This document shows positions 25,739 to 34,659 of a DNA stretch of 64,000 nt, one piece after another. The notes under the pieces are model-generated. The model saw only the letters and a program-made list of their open reading frames with translations, searched no databases and had not been told where the DNA came from. Numbering within the stretch: the first letter of the stretch is position 1; every line of letters begins with the position of its first letter. The translations under genes were made by a program, and so were the position numbers. The stretch spans positions 1 to 64,000 of the forward strand of contig JAFIER010000200.1 in assembly GCA_020832465.1 (NCBI GenBank), read 5' to 3'. Origin of the DNA: Bernardetiaceae bacterium. Lineage in GTDB: Bacteria; Bacteroidota; Bacteroidia; Cytophagales; Bernardetiaceae.

Positions 25739-26968
25739 ATGGCAAAAATGAGAATTTTGTACGTGTTTTTCCTTGCCTTCGCACTGATTTTAGGTGGTTG
25801 CAAGAAAGGACGTCCTACAAGCACAAAGCCCGGAAAAAAAAGTACGGCTACAGGTATAGCTTATAGTAAGAAAAAGCCCAACGGAGAAGAAGGTGGCTTC
25901 GAACTTGCTAAATTTAAAGGACAGCCCGCAGGGCCTAACCTCGTTTTTATAGAGGGCGGTAGGCACATTTTAGGTACTTTCGAAGAAAATATCGAAATGA
26001 CCGCTGCCGACAACGAGGAACGCACCGTAACGATTCGTTCATTTTTTATGGACGAAACAGAAGTTGCTAATATTCACTGGCTTGAATATATGCACTATCT
26101 TTTGCAAGACTCATCGCAATCTGCGTATGAAGCAGCACTCCCTGACACCACGGTATGGGCAGAAGAATTAGCATTCAATGACCCTTATGTAGAATATTAT
26201 TTGAGATATCCTGGTTTCAGATACTATCCCGTAGTTGGCGTAAGCTGGACGCAAGCTAATGATTATGCAACTTGGCGATCTAATATGGTAAACTTTAATA
26301 CCGCATCTAAAAAAGGTACAAAAGAAACTAAGGCATTAGCTAAAGAAGGTAATCTCAAAGATATTCCAATCGAATCTGGAGTAAAACTCCCGAACTACCG
26401 CCTACCCACAGAAGCTGAATGGGAATACGCCGCACAAGGGCTTATCGGTACGCAATACCTTGATGAAATGCAAGACTATGCACGTATATACCCTTGGGAC
26501 GGACACTCACTACGTAATCCTTACGGCAAACAAATGGGCTTTATGCTTGCTAACTATAAGCGCGGACGAGGTGACTACGCAGGTATTGCTGGAAAACTCA
26601 ATGACGCTGCTATGATTACAGACCAGGTATATGCTAATCCACCAAATGATTTTGGATTATACAATATGGCCGGAAACGTAAACGAATGGGTATTTGATAT
26701 TTACCGACCGCTCAACTTTAGAGATATGGAAGATTTCAACCCTGTACGTCGTAACGACCATATAGATGCGGAAGGACTGTATTCTGGTGCTAATACAAGC
26801 AATTACTTTACACTCATTAGCGACCGCTCAAGAATTTATAAAGGTGGCTCGTGGAGAGATGTAGCTTATTGGTTATCGCCTGGAACGAGACGTTATATAG
26901 AAGAAGACTCCGCAACTTCTCACATCGGTTTCCGTTGTGCTATGATTCAAGTAGGACCACAAGAATAG
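25739..26968 (+). CDS. gldJ: Gliding motility / T9SS lipoprotein GldJ
   Basis: 409 residues. The lipobox is ILGGC (C21). A basic linker leads to STATGIAYSKKKPNGEEGGFE, close to the N-terminal GldJ signature (TGW-type motif and GGFE). A formylglycine-generating-enzyme-like (FGE-sulfatase) fold follows: LVFIEGGRHILG, RSFFMDETEVANIHWLEYM, PVVGVSWTQANDYATWRS, RLPTEAEWEYAAQG, NVNEWVFDIYRP, IYKGGSWRDVAYW and HIGFRCAM. The FGE active-site cysteines are not seen, consistent with a structural role. GldJ supports gliding and stabilises the T9SS ring protein GldK. It ends at a terminator (27014-27058). Confidence 0.87.
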   Translation: MAKMRILYVFFLAFALILGGCKKGRPTSTKPGKKSTATGIAYSKKKPNGEEGGFELAKFKGQPAGPNLVFIEGGRHILGTFEENIEMTAADNEERTVTIRSFFMDETEVANIHWLEYMHYLLQDSSQSAYEAALPDTTVWAEELAFNDPYVEYYLRYPGFRYYPVVGVSWTQANDYATWRSNMVNFNTASKKGTKETKALAKEGNLKDIPIESGVKLPNYRLPTEAEWEYAAQGLIGTQYLDEMQDYARIYPWDGHSLRNPYGKQMGFMLANYKRGRGDYAGIAGKLNDAAMITDQVYANPPNDFGLYNMAGNVNEWVFDIYRPLNFRDMEDFNPVRRNDHIDAEGLYSGANTSNYFTLISDRSRIYKGGSWRDVAYWLSPGTRRYIEEDSATSHIGFRCAMIQVGPQE

Positions 26969-27013
26969 TTCTGATTTGCGTTGAAAAACGATAATCATTA
27001 CATCAAACAATAC

Positions 27014-27058
27014 AAAAATGGCTTTTTCTTGTTATATACAAGGAAAAGCCATTTTTTT
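27014..27058 (+). terminator. Intrinsic terminator after gldJ
   Basis: AAAAATGGCTTTTTCTTG and CAAGGAAAAGCCATTTTT form a long stem around TTATATA, followed by a T-run. It separates gldJ from nadD transcription. Confidence 0.8.
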
Positions 27059-27079
27059 CAATTCATATATCCCACTACC

Positions 27080-27137
<58 letters not shown>

Positions 27138-27148
27138 TATCTGTTGTT

Positions 27149-27724
27149 ATGCGTATTGCTTTGTTTTTTGGCTCTTTTAATCCCGTGCATATTGGGCATT
27201 TGATTATTGCACAAACTGTAGCAGAATCTGACTTTGTAGAACAAGTATGGTTTGTGGTCTCGCCACAAAACCCATTCAAAAAAAAATCAACACTATTACA
27301 CGAGTTTGATAGGTATGATATGTTGCAAGCTGCTATTGCGGATAACGAACTTTTGGAAGTTACAGACATAGAATTCGAACTGCCACGCCCAAGTTATACA
27401 ATTGATACGCTGATTCATATACAAGAACGCTATCCAGAAGCAGAGTTTAGATTGCTTATCGGTGAGGACAACCTCAAGCACTTTCATAAATGGAAAAATT
27501 ATGAGCAAATACTCAAGCACTTTGGCTTACTTATCTATCCACGCCCAAACACCGAAAAAACAGACTTTCACACACAGCAAAATGTACAGTTTGTAGAGGC
27601 ACCGCAAATAGAAATCTCTTCTACATACATACGCAAGAGAATCAAAGCGCAGGCATCGCTCCGCTACTTAGTACCTGATATTGTAAATCAAATTATCAAA
27701 GAGAAGAGTTTTTATCAGAGTTGA
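27149..27724 (+). CDS. nadD: Nicotinate-nucleotide adenylyltransferase
   Basis: 191 residues from ATG 27149. Motifs: FFGSFNPVHIGHLIIAQ (nucleotidyltransferase GxFxPxHxGH), VVSPQNPFKK, LLIGEDNLKHFHKWKNY (IxGxDN type), and the C-terminal ISSTYIRKRI. It converts nicotinate mononucleotide and ATP to deamido-NAD in NAD synthesis. The reading frame is open 56 codons further upstream through the microsatellite, but the protein family begins at MRIALFFGS, so that extension is rejected. The 3' end overlaps convergent suhB by 10 bp. Confidence 0.93.
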   Translation: MRIALFFGSFNPVHIGHLIIAQTVAESDFVEQVWFVVSPQNPFKKKSTLLHEFDRYDMLQAAIADNELLEVTDIEFELPRPSYTIDTLIHIQERYPEAEFRLLIGEDNLKHFHKWKNYEQILKHFGLLIYPRPNTEKTDFHTQQNVQFVEAPQIEISSTYIRKRIKAQASLRYLVPDIVNQIIKEKSFYQS

Positions 27725-28515
27725 AAGGTCTCTTGAATAATTTTTAACATTTTGGCTTGTAAAATACCATTGGTAGCTAAAATTTGTTTGCCAAAAATGT
27801 GATTGTCTTGACCCCGAAAATCACTGACTTCACCACCAGCTTCTACTACAATGAGGCTGCCAGCAGCTACGTCCCAAGAGTTGAGGTTATATTCAAAAAA
27901 ACCTTCAAAACGTCCAGCAGCGACATAAGCTAAATCTACAGCAGCAGAACCTATGCGCCGTAGCCCATGACAATTTTGCATCATGCTTGCCAAAAGTTGC
28001 ATATAGGCTTCTATTTTTTCAAATTTTTCATAGGGAAAGCCCGTAGCTACTAAGGCTTCTGAAAACACAGAAGTATCTGATACGCCCAGTAGCTTACCGT
28101 TCATAAAAGCACCCCCTCCTTGTGTTGCCCAAAAGCATTCATTGCGCCCGACTTCATAGACTACACCCAAAAGCGGTTCTTTGCCTTTGCAAAGCGCAAT
28201 ACTAATGGCATAAGTCGGAATTCCATGTATGAAGTTTGTTGTGCCATCGAGAGGGTCTATAATCCAATTAAGTCCATTTTCTTGTGGTACACCACTGCCC
28301 TCCTCTGCAATAAAGCCCGCTTCGGGGAGCAGTGCGCCCAGTCCTTCTACGAGAAGTCGCTCAGACTCTTTATCTACATAAGAAACTAAGTTGTTTTTGC
28401 CCTTAAGCTCTATATCTTTTTTGGTAAAATGTGAGGCTTCTTTTTGAATAAAGCCAGCTACATCTGTGGTCTGACGTACTACTTGTTGTACGAGTTGTTC
28501 TAAATCTAAATTCAT
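27715..28515 (-). CDS. suhB: Inositol monophosphatase family protein (SuhB-like)
   Basis: 266 residues. Metal-binding motifs are FIAEEGS, WIIDPLDGTTNFIHGIP and SWDVAAGSLIVVEAGGEVSDF, giving the Glu, Asp-Asp and Asp ligands of Mg-dependent inositol phosphatases. Bacterial members dephosphorylate inositol 1-phosphate or act with NusA/NusB in rRNA antitermination. The overlap with nadD at 27715-27724 means both stop codons lie in shared sequence. Confidence 0.92.
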   Translation of the reverse strand: MNLDLEQLVQQVVRQTTDVAGFIQKEASHFTKKDIELKGKNNLVSYVDKESERLLVEGLGALLPEAGFIAEEGSGVPQENGLNWIIDPLDGTTNFIHGIPTYAISIALCKGKEPLLGVVYEVGRNECFWATQGGGAFMNGKLLGVSDTSVFSEALVATGFPYEKFEKIEAYMQLLASMMQNCHGLRRIGSAAVDLAYVAAGRFEGFFEYNLNSWDVAAGSLIVVEAGGEVSDFRGQDNHIFGKQILATNGILQAKMLKIIQETFQL

Positions 28516-28646
28516 GAATATTTTGTGTTTAGCTTATATTAGTGCTTAAGCATTATCAAGATTAGGTTATTTATAGTTTCTAAAAGTGATAATCATAGTA
28601 GTTAAGGCTATTTTAGGCTTTTGCCACTTATAAAAAAATAACTACC

Positions 28647-28682
28647 ACAAAAAAACAAGTCAATAAGCGATTGACTTGTTTG
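28647..28682 (-). terminator. Intrinsic terminator (minus strand)
   Basis: AACAAGTCAAT and ATTGACTTGTT form a stem around AAGCG. Read leftwards it ends in a T-run. It serves the secreted protein gene at 28749. Confidence 0.75.
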
Positions 28683-28748
28683 AAAAAATATTTATAAATG
28701 ACGTTTTTCCAAGAAATATTATTGCTAAGGCATATTCGCAACGCTTCC

Positions 28749-29576
28749 TTATGGATTGGGCGATTTATTTATTTTTCTTTTGAGCTGAATACCTGATATT
28801 GTTTTTACTTCGTTTTCTACTTTATTCGTGCTTGGTTCTATTGCCCAATTGAGCAATCCCTCTGGGAGTTTGTTTAGGCGGGCTTTACCAAGCAGTTTCT
28901 CTTCGTTTCCGTAGGCAAAAATATCTAAATAAGCAAAATTACCTTGCACCTGCCCGTTCAGTTGGTAAGAGGGCTTTTCATCTTGATGCAAAAAATGGTT
29001 TGCAAGAATCTTATTTCCCATTTGTTTGATAACAAGTCTAACTTTCATATTTTGATAGCCCCATTCCCATTCGCCTTCCATATCCACAAAATCATCTTCA
29101 GCTTTTGGGTCTGTACTTTGAGGTGCATTATCAGCGGACTGTACTTGGTAAGGCACAAAGCGCATGGCTAATACTTCATTTTCGTTTCGATAGGGCACAA
29201 AATTTAATAACAAATTGCTACTATCTTTTTCTATAATATCAAATACCCAATAGTATCCTGTTTCTTCATAATTACTCAGCACGAGTGTATGCTTACTCAA
29301 AATCAAAGCACCTTGAATACTATCTAATCCCAAAAATTTTTCTGCTTGATAGCGTCCGTCCTTAGAAAAATGAATAACTTGCTCCCCTTTGAGGTAGGTT
29401 TTGCGAAGTGGTTCTTGCACTTTACCTTCTTTTTTAGGGTATTTCAGTACCTCAGTGAGCGTCCATGCTGTGCCTGCAAAAGGAGTTTGATTCGTTTGTG
29501 CCCAACTTAGAGAATTTAATTGACTTATGCACAAGCATAGCATTATATATAGGCAATAGGTATATTTTTGTTTCAT
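28749..29576 (-). CDS. Secreted protein of unknown function (lipocalin-like strands)
   Basis: 275 residues with a signal peptide (YIMLCLCISQLNSLSWAQT). The mature part has two similar halves of beta strands: GTAWTLTEVLKYP...VIHFSKDGRYQAEKFLGLDS...TLVLSNYEETGYYWVFDI, and DMEGEWEWGYQNMKVRLVIKQMGNKILANHF. Both suggest lipocalin-like barrels built on a GxW motif. No catalytic motif is seen. It stands alone between suhB and the tRNA cluster. Confidence 0.72.
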   Translation of the reverse strand: MKQKYTYCLYIMLCLCISQLNSLSWAQTNQTPFAGTAWTLTEVLKYPKKEGKVQEPLRKTYLKGEQVIHFSKDGRYQAEKFLGLDSIQGALILSKHTLVLSNYEETGYYWVFDIIEKDSSNLLLNFVPYRNENEVLAMRFVPYQVQSADNAPQSTDPKAEDDFVDMEGEWEWGYQNMKVRLVIKQMGNKILANHFLHQDEKPSYQLNGQVQGNFAYLDIFAYGNEEKLLGKARLNKLPEGLLNWAIEPSTNKVENEVKTISGIQLKRKINKSPNP

Positions 29577-29736
29577 AAAATATGGGGGTATAAAAATAGA
29601 GGTTTTCGGAGGTAAAATTTAGAACATGATAAACTTGCTTTATTAAACTGCAAATTCAATGCAAAATTTAGTGTTTGGATACTAAAATGAATATTTTCGT
29701 GTTAAAAAGCAAATTTTGAGTTAAAATAATGCGCAT

Positions 29737-29772
29737 AAAAAAAGCCTTTGTTTTGAAAAACAAAGGCTTTTT
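29737..29772 (-). terminator. Intrinsic terminator of the tRNA cluster
   Basis: AAAAAGCCTTTG and CAAAGGCTTTTT form a stem around TTTTGAAAAA. Its place 8 bp downstream of the last tRNA fits the end of the minus-strand tRNA transcript. Confidence 0.8.
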
Positions 29773-29779
29773 AGCTTTG

Positions 29780-29852
29780 AGCGAGAAACGAGATTCGAAC
29801 TCGCGACCTCAACCTTGGCAAGGTTGCGCTCTACCAGCTGAGCTATTCTCGC
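29780..29852 (-). tRNA. tRNA-Gly (GCC), second copy in transcript order
   Basis: 73 nt. The acceptor GCGAGAA pairs with TTCTCGC; the D-loop is AGCTGGTA; the anticodon arm is CAACC TTGCCAA GGTTG with anticodon GCC; the T-loop is TTCGAAT. CCA is not encoded. It is identical to the copy at 30017-30089. Confidence 0.97.
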
Positions 29853-29898
29853 TTATTTTGAAGTAAGAACAAATTTTTTGGTTGTTTTATAATTATTG

Positions 29899-29983
29899 TA
29901 CCAGGAGTGGGAATCGAACCCACACGGACGCAATGTCCACAGGATTTTAAGTCCTGCGTGTCTACCAGTTCCACCACCCCGGC
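29899..29983 (-). tRNA. tRNA-Leu (UAA)
   Basis: 85 nt with a long variable arm (GGACATTGCGTCC). The anticodon arm is CAGGA CTTAAAA TCCTG with anticodon UAA; the T-arm is GTGGG TTCGATT CCCAC. The acceptor GCCGGGG pairs with TCCTGGT using three G-U pairs (1-72, 4-69, 7-66), more than usual. It lies between the two tRNA-Gly copies. Confidence 0.95.
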
Positions 29984-30016
29984 AACCGAAACTTATCACT
30001 TTTGATAAGCTTTCTG

Positions 30017-30089
30017 AGCGAGAAACGAGATTCGAACTCGCGACCTCAACCTTGGCAAGGTTGCGCTCTACCAGCTGAGCTATTCTCGC
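30017..30089 (-). tRNA. tRNA-Gly (GCC), first copy in transcript order
   Basis: 73 nt, the same sequence as 29780-29852. It is the first of three tRNAs on the minus strand, probably one transcript ending at the terminator 29737-29772. Confidence 0.97.
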
Positions 30090-30257
30090 AATCATAAGCG
30101 TTGTGCTTTTAGCAACGCTTTCGGAATGCAAATATAGGCATATTTAATACAAATGCAAAAGGGATTCAACTTTTTTTTTATTTTTTTTTGTCTTCAATTA
30201 TTTTTTGCTTGTATATCAATAACTTAGTATTTGCTGTTAGATTTTTTTAGCTACCAT

Positions 30258-30300
30258 ATTTTAGAACTAACAATGCTGGGCGAATTGTTAGTTCTAAAAT
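30258..30300. repeat. AACTAACA palindrome
   Basis: ATTTTAGAACTAACAAT and ATTGTTAGTTCTAAAAT are perfect 17-bp arms around a 9-base loop. It lies 30 bp 3' of phaB (minus) and upstream of the tRNAs. The right arm ends in AAAAT, so on the minus strand only a short T stretch occurs within the arm. Confidence 0.85.
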
Positions 30301-30330
30301 CTGATAGTATTGATTGCAGAAGCCGCAGGT

Positions 30331-31083
30331 TTAATATACGTGTTGCCCTCCGTTGATAGCAAAGTTTGCACCTGTTACGAATCCCGCAGCATCAGAAGCT
30401 AAGTAGGCTACTAAGGCTGCAATTTCTTCGGGCTCGCCGAGCCTACCTACGGGTATGCCGGCAATAATTTGCTGGCGAATATTTTCAGGCACTGCCATAA
30501 CCATTTCGGTAGCGATATAACCAGGAGATATGGTGTTTACGGTAATACCTTTATTGGCAGTCTCCATAGCCAAACTTTTTGTAAAGCCATGAATACCTGC
30601 TTTTGCAGCACTGTAATTAGTCTGTCCGAACTGTCCACGCTGCCCGTTTACAGATGAAACGTTAATAATACGTCCGTAACCGCTCTCGAGCATGCCGTTG
30701 ATGACGTGTCTGGTGCAATTAAAAACGCTATAAAGGTCGGTACGTAAAACAGAATCCCACTGCTCGAATGTCATTTTTCTGAAAGAACCGTCTTTGGTAA
30801 TGCCTGCGTTATTGACAAGTACGTCAATCGTACCGCCTGCTTTTTCTTGCGCTTCAGCTACGAGCTTTTCTACGGACTCGAAATCTGCTACATCGCCTTT
30901 TGCAAGCATAAGGTCATAGCCATCAGCTTTCATAGTGTCATTCCACTCTTCGGCTTTTTCTCTATTTCGGTAGTTGGCTACGACGATAAAGCCATCGTCT
31001 GTAAGTTTTTTACAAATAGAAGTGCCGATTCCGCCTGATGCGCCTGTAATTAGGGCAATGCGTTTATTTTTTTCGGTGTTCAT
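30331..31083 (-). CDS. phaB: Acetoacetyl-CoA reductase (SDR)
   Basis: 250 residues. The classical SDR pattern is complete: TGASGGIGTS, NNAG (VLVNNAGITKDGSFRKM), catalytic Ser in NVSSVNGQRGQFGQTNYSAAKAG with the YxxxK pair, and the NTISPGYIATEMV loop. ITKDGSFRKM and the C-terminal FAINGGQHVY are typical of PhaB/PhbB, which reduces acetoacetyl-CoA to (R)-3-hydroxybutyryl-CoA with NADPH for polyhydroxyalkanoate. FabG is the alternative, but the C-terminus favours PhaB. No phaA or phaC is adjacent. Confidence 0.83.
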   Translation of the reverse strand: MNTEKNKRIALITGASGGIGTSICKKLTDDGFIVVANYRNREKAEEWNDTMKADGYDLMLAKGDVADFESVEKLVAEAQEKAGGTIDVLVNNAGITKDGSFRKMTFEQWDSVLRTDLYSVFNCTRHVINGMLESGYGRIINVSSVNGQRGQFGQTNYSAAKAGIHGFTKSLAMETANKGITVNTISPGYIATEMVMAVPENIRQQIIAGIPVGRLGEPEEIAALVAYLASDAAGFVTGANFAINGGQHVY

Positions 31084-31161
31084 TGTGTTTGGGTTTTATT
31101 GTGTTTGAGAATGTAATGAGATGTAAAACATAAGATACAAATCTTTAAGGCTTTAAAATAT

Positions 31162-31203
31162 AAAAAAACTGCCTTTTATCCAAAATAAAAAGCAGTTTTT
31201 TTT
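31162..31203 (-). terminator. Intrinsic terminator, probably of the GH3 fusion gene
   Basis: AAAAACTGCCTTTTAT and ATAAAAAGCAGTTTTT form a stem around CCAAA with A/T tracts on both sides. Read leftwards it lies 297 bp after the GH3 gene stop. Confidence 0.65.
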
Positions 31204-31356
31204 GATTTTATTTTTTTACCGAAAAAAGAACAGGAAAACCTTTGGCAAAAAATAACTTACACAGTTTTTGAAGCAGTGCTGGGATAGCGTCAATTTATTG
31301 TATCCCCGTCAGATAATTTTTTAATCAACTCTTCTACACGCTCTATGGAAACTTGT

Positions 31357-31462
31357 CATACTATTATTAGACATTTTCTATCCAGAATTAACATTTCTTT
31401 GAGCAATGTTATTTCTAAGCCCCTTTTTCCATAACGTTATGGAAATATATATATGTAGTATG
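31357..31462 (+). mobile_element. Miniature element, both ends recognisable, no clear target duplication
   Basis: The left end CATACTATTATTAGACATT and right end ATATGTAGTATG are mutated terminal repeats. Hairpin 1 (AATTAACATTTCTTTGAGCAATGTTATTTCT) is present and the second palindrome is shortened (TTCCATAACGTTATGGAA). Flanking 9-mers GAAACTTGT and AGCGCTTAT do not match well, so this looks older or its ends were altered. Confidence 0.68.
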
Positions 31463-31499
31463 AGCGCTTATAAGTTAGGCTCAGGAATATGATCATTTT

Positions 31500-34493
31500 T
31501 TAGTCTATCATAGCGTCATAAATGGCATTGAGCATCCGAGTGCGAATACCTTTGGTAATGAGTTTACGGTTTTTGTATGTTGGATATACACGATTTGCTA
31601 AAAAGACAAATATGAGTTCCTGCTCGGGGTCGACCCATACGGTTGTACCTGTGAATCCAGTATGACCGAAAAATCCTTCTGATGAGGCTTTGGGTGCTGT
31701 AAGCCCTGCAATGCCTTTATCAAAGCCTAATCCTCTTCTCGATTTGGCATGTACTCTGGCTGTAAAGTAATCAATTGTTTGCTTTTGCAAAAAATCATTA
31801 CCACCATAGCTACCACCATTGATGTATAGTTGCATTAAGGCTGCTACGTCATTAGCATTGCCAAAGTTTCCGGCGTGTCCGCTTACACCGCCTAAGATGG
31901 CTGTTGAGTAGTCGTGTACTGTAGCGTGAATCAGTGTTTTGCGATATTTTTCGTCATATTCTGTTGGTACTATCGTCTCGGGTGCAAATCGTTCAAGTGG
32001 CTTAAAACAAAGGGTTGGGAGTCCCATAGGTCTATAAAAATGTTTATTCATAAAAGCAGCAAGGTCTTCGCCTGATATACGCTCTACGAGTTGCGCCAGC
32101 ATATAAAAACCGATGTCGCTGTAGCAATAACCGTATGTATTGGGTGCAATGGCTTGTCTCATTTCAGTGCTGCATACCCATTCCCACATTTTTTCTTTGA
32201 TATTGGCTGATGCATAAAGGTTTTGAGCGACTTGCACACAAAAAGTATCAGAGGGCGACTCGTTGAAACCAATTTCATCATCTTGCATGGTGCGTTTCCA
32301 GCCTGGCATATAGGGGTATAAACCGGCTTCGTGTGCAAGGATTTGACGAATTTTAATATCAGCTTTATTAGTATTTTTTAGCTCGGGCATATATTCAGCA
32401 ATAGGCTTATCGATATCAATTTTACCCATTTCTACTAATTTCATAATAGCGGGTGCTGTAGCCGTAATTTTGGTAAGTGATGCCAAATCATAAAGTGTGT
32501 GGTTATCAATTGGCGTTTTGTTTTCATAAATAGCCGTGCCGTAGCTTTTTTGTAAGACAACCTCTCCCTTTCGCGCTACGATAATCTGACAGCCTGGCGT
32601 CGCTTGAATTTGCAGTGCTTGCTCGGCTAAGTAATCAATTTTTTGAATGACCTCGCTACGCAAGCCTACCCCTTCTGCTACGTCAGAGTATCGCAATTTG
32701 CCGTTGGCTTGGGTTGTTGTGCCCATGCCTTCTACCGTATATTCGGATACGCTAACGGGCAGTTTAGCTTTCGTACCGACAGCCCCAAAAATTACTTGGG
32801 GGACGGATTTTTGCATCAAATCGTTATCCACATAAGCGGCTACTAAGCAGTTGAGTTCCTCGAAATGCGAAAGGCTATAGGCATTGCCAAAAACGACCAG
32901 TACGACCTGTGTTTTTTCTTGCAAGGCTTTGATAAATGCTTTGGCTTGCGCCGTGATGTCAAAGTTTTCTGAAAATTTGTATTGGCTTACGCCCATCAAT
33001 CCAATAACGACAATATCCTTACCTTCAACTTGTTTTTGTATAGCGTTAAAGTTAGCTGTGCTTGCATTTTTGCTGATGGCGTGGTGTTCGAAGTTGGCAT
33101 AGTTTGAGAGCATAGCTTGGAAGGCGTTATCACTGCCTTTGCCAATGACAATGGAGGCGAAGCTCGTACTATCTAAGTTTTGAAAAGGCAATACTTGGCA
33201 GTCATTTTTAACTATAGTTACTGCTTTTTGATGCAAAACTTCGTTTAAGCGGCGTGCTTCGGGGCTGTTCAAATCAGCTTCTAAACCTTCTATTTTGATG
33301 GGTTTATAGTTGTGTAATCCTACGAAATACTTTGCTTTTAAGATTTTTCGCACACGGTTTTCTATATCTTGTGCTTGGATTTTACCCTCTTCAACGGCTT
33401 TTGCGATAAGCGAAATAGCACGGGCAACATTGGACGGGAAGAGTAAAATATCGTTGCCGGCGATAACTGCTTGTACGTTGGCTTGGTCTGCACTCACGTT
33501 GGCGGAGAGCCCTTTCATATTCATGGCATCAGTAAAAATCAATCCTTCGAAGCCGAGTTCTTTTTTGAGCAGGTCTGTAACTACTTTTTGTGAAAGCGTT
33601 GTGGGCATATCTGGCGTATCGTCGAAGGCGGGGATATTCAGATGAGCGACCATAATACTCATAATGGAGTCTTGAATGAGCTTTTTGAAGGGGTAGAGTT
33701 CTGTATCTCGCATGCGTTCCTGCGAATGATTGATTTGAGGGAGTGTATAATGCGAATCGCTATCCGTATCTCCGTGTCCAGGAAAATGTTTGGCATTGGC
33801 GATAAGCCCATGATGTTGCATACCTTTGGCATAAGCGATGCCATTTTCGGCAACGCGTATTTTATTTTCACCAAAAGACCTTGTGCCTATTACGGGATTT
33901 TTGGGATTGCTATTGATGTCAATAACGGGTGCAAAATTGATATGAATACCGAGCCTTTTAAATTGGCGTGCGATTTCTTTTCCAAAATCATAGACTTGTG
34001 CGGGGTCGTTCATGGCACCGAGCATCATTTGTCTTGGGTAGCTAATTGTGCCATCGAGGCGCATGCCCAGTCCCCATTCACCATCAATGGCAATAAGTAG
34101 GGGTGTTTGAGCGGCTTTTTGATAGCGATTGGTAAGGATTGCCTGCTGCTTGGGTGTGCCTTGAAAAAAGATAAGCCCACCGACCTTTTGATTTTTGACT
34201 AAGTTTTCGACTTCTTTGTAGTGCGCTTCATTTTTATTGGAATAAGCAGCGACCATGAAAAGCTGTCCGATTTGCGTTTCCAAATCCATAGTTTGCAAAA
34301 CGCTATCTATCCATTGGTTTTGGATTTTAAGGGCTTGGGCGGCTAAGGCTTCTTCTTTTTGTCTTTGTAAAATATGTGTTTGCGTTTCAGCATTGCGTGC
34401 CGAATCGTCCTGCTCGAGCTGGCTACTTACGGGTGCGCAACTCATAAACCAAAGTAGAATAACAAGTACTAAGCAACGTGGTATTTTTATCAT
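31500..34493 (-). CDS. GH3 beta-N-acetylglucosaminidase fused to a class C beta-lactamase-like serine hydrolase, lipoprotein
   Basis: 997 residues. The lipobox is WFMSC (C19). Residues about 55-400 are a GH3 NagZ-type domain: GQLFMVAAYS, IAIDGEWGLGMRL, KHFPGHGDTDSDSHYTLP (catalytic Asp-His dyad region), FTDAMNMKGLSA. A GH3 C-terminal-type domain spans about 400-590. From about 600 a beta-lactamase/PBP-like domain shows SxxK as SLTK (DLASLTKITATAP), YSD (YGYCYSDIGFYM) and HTG (GFFGHTGFTGTTVW). This two-enzyme architecture is known in Bacteroidota and suggests one surface protein for muropeptide or peptidoglycan trimming. Strand and distance suggest a single-gene unit. Confidence 0.92.
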   Translation of the reverse strand: MIKIPRCLVLVILLWFMSCAPVSSQLEQDDSARNAETQTHILQRQKEEALAAQALKIQNQWIDSVLQTMDLETQIGQLFMVAAYSNKNEAHYKEVENLVKNQKVGGLIFFQGTPKQQAILTNRYQKAAQTPLLIAIDGEWGLGMRLDGTISYPRQMMLGAMNDPAQVYDFGKEIARQFKRLGIHINFAPVIDINSNPKNPVIGTRSFGENKIRVAENGIAYAKGMQHHGLIANAKHFPGHGDTDSDSHYTLPQINHSQERMRDTELYPFKKLIQDSIMSIMVAHLNIPAFDDTPDMPTTLSQKVVTDLLKKELGFEGLIFTDAMNMKGLSANVSADQANVQAVIAGNDILLFPSNVARAISLIAKAVEEGKIQAQDIENRVRKILKAKYFVGLHNYKPIKIEGLEADLNSPEARRLNEVLHQKAVTIVKNDCQVLPFQNLDSTSFASIVIGKGSDNAFQAMLSNYANFEHHAISKNASTANFNAIQKQVEGKDIVVIGLMGVSQYKFSENFDITAQAKAFIKALQEKTQVVLVVFGNAYSLSHFEELNCLVAAYVDNDLMQKSVPQVIFGAVGTKAKLPVSVSEYTVEGMGTTTQANGKLRYSDVAEGVGLRSEVIQKIDYLAEQALQIQATPGCQIIVARKGEVVLQKSYGTAIYENKTPIDNHTLYDLASLTKITATAPAIMKLVEMGKIDIDKPIAEYMPELKNTNKADIKIRQILAHEAGLYPYMPGWKRTMQDDEIGFNESPSDTFCVQVAQNLYASANIKEKMWEWVCSTEMRQAIAPNTYGYCYSDIGFYMLAQLVERISGEDLAAFMNKHFYRPMGLPTLCFKPLERFAPETIVPTEYDEKYRKTLIHATVHDYSTAILGGVSGHAGNFGNANDVAALMQLYINGGSYGGNDFLQKQTIDYFTARVHAKSRRGLGFDKGIAGLTAPKASSEGFFGHTGFTGTTVWVDPEQELIFVFLANRVYPTYKNRKLITKGIRTRMLNAIYDAMID

Positions 34494-34659
34494 AATTTAT
34501 ATATCTCTTTTAGAAAACAATGGGGTTTGAAAATCAGTGGGGGAGGGCAAAGCCGTATTTTTTTACGTTAGCTAAAGTACAAAACTTTTCCTAAGGTATT
34601 TGGCTAATTGCATAACTCCAGTTAAATTTACAAAAATAAAACCAAAACATCTATTTTCA

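Larger units (their letters stand above)
31084..31499. other. Intergenic region between phaB and the GH3 fusion gene
   Basis: 416 bp. It holds a terminator (31162-31203) and a miniature element copy with recognisable ends (31357-31462). No gene is seen. Confidence 0.55.

Noticed and set aside
29853-30131. 92-codon frame over the tRNA cluster
   Set aside because: It is the antisense or shadow reading of the tRNA genes; the tRNAs are certain.
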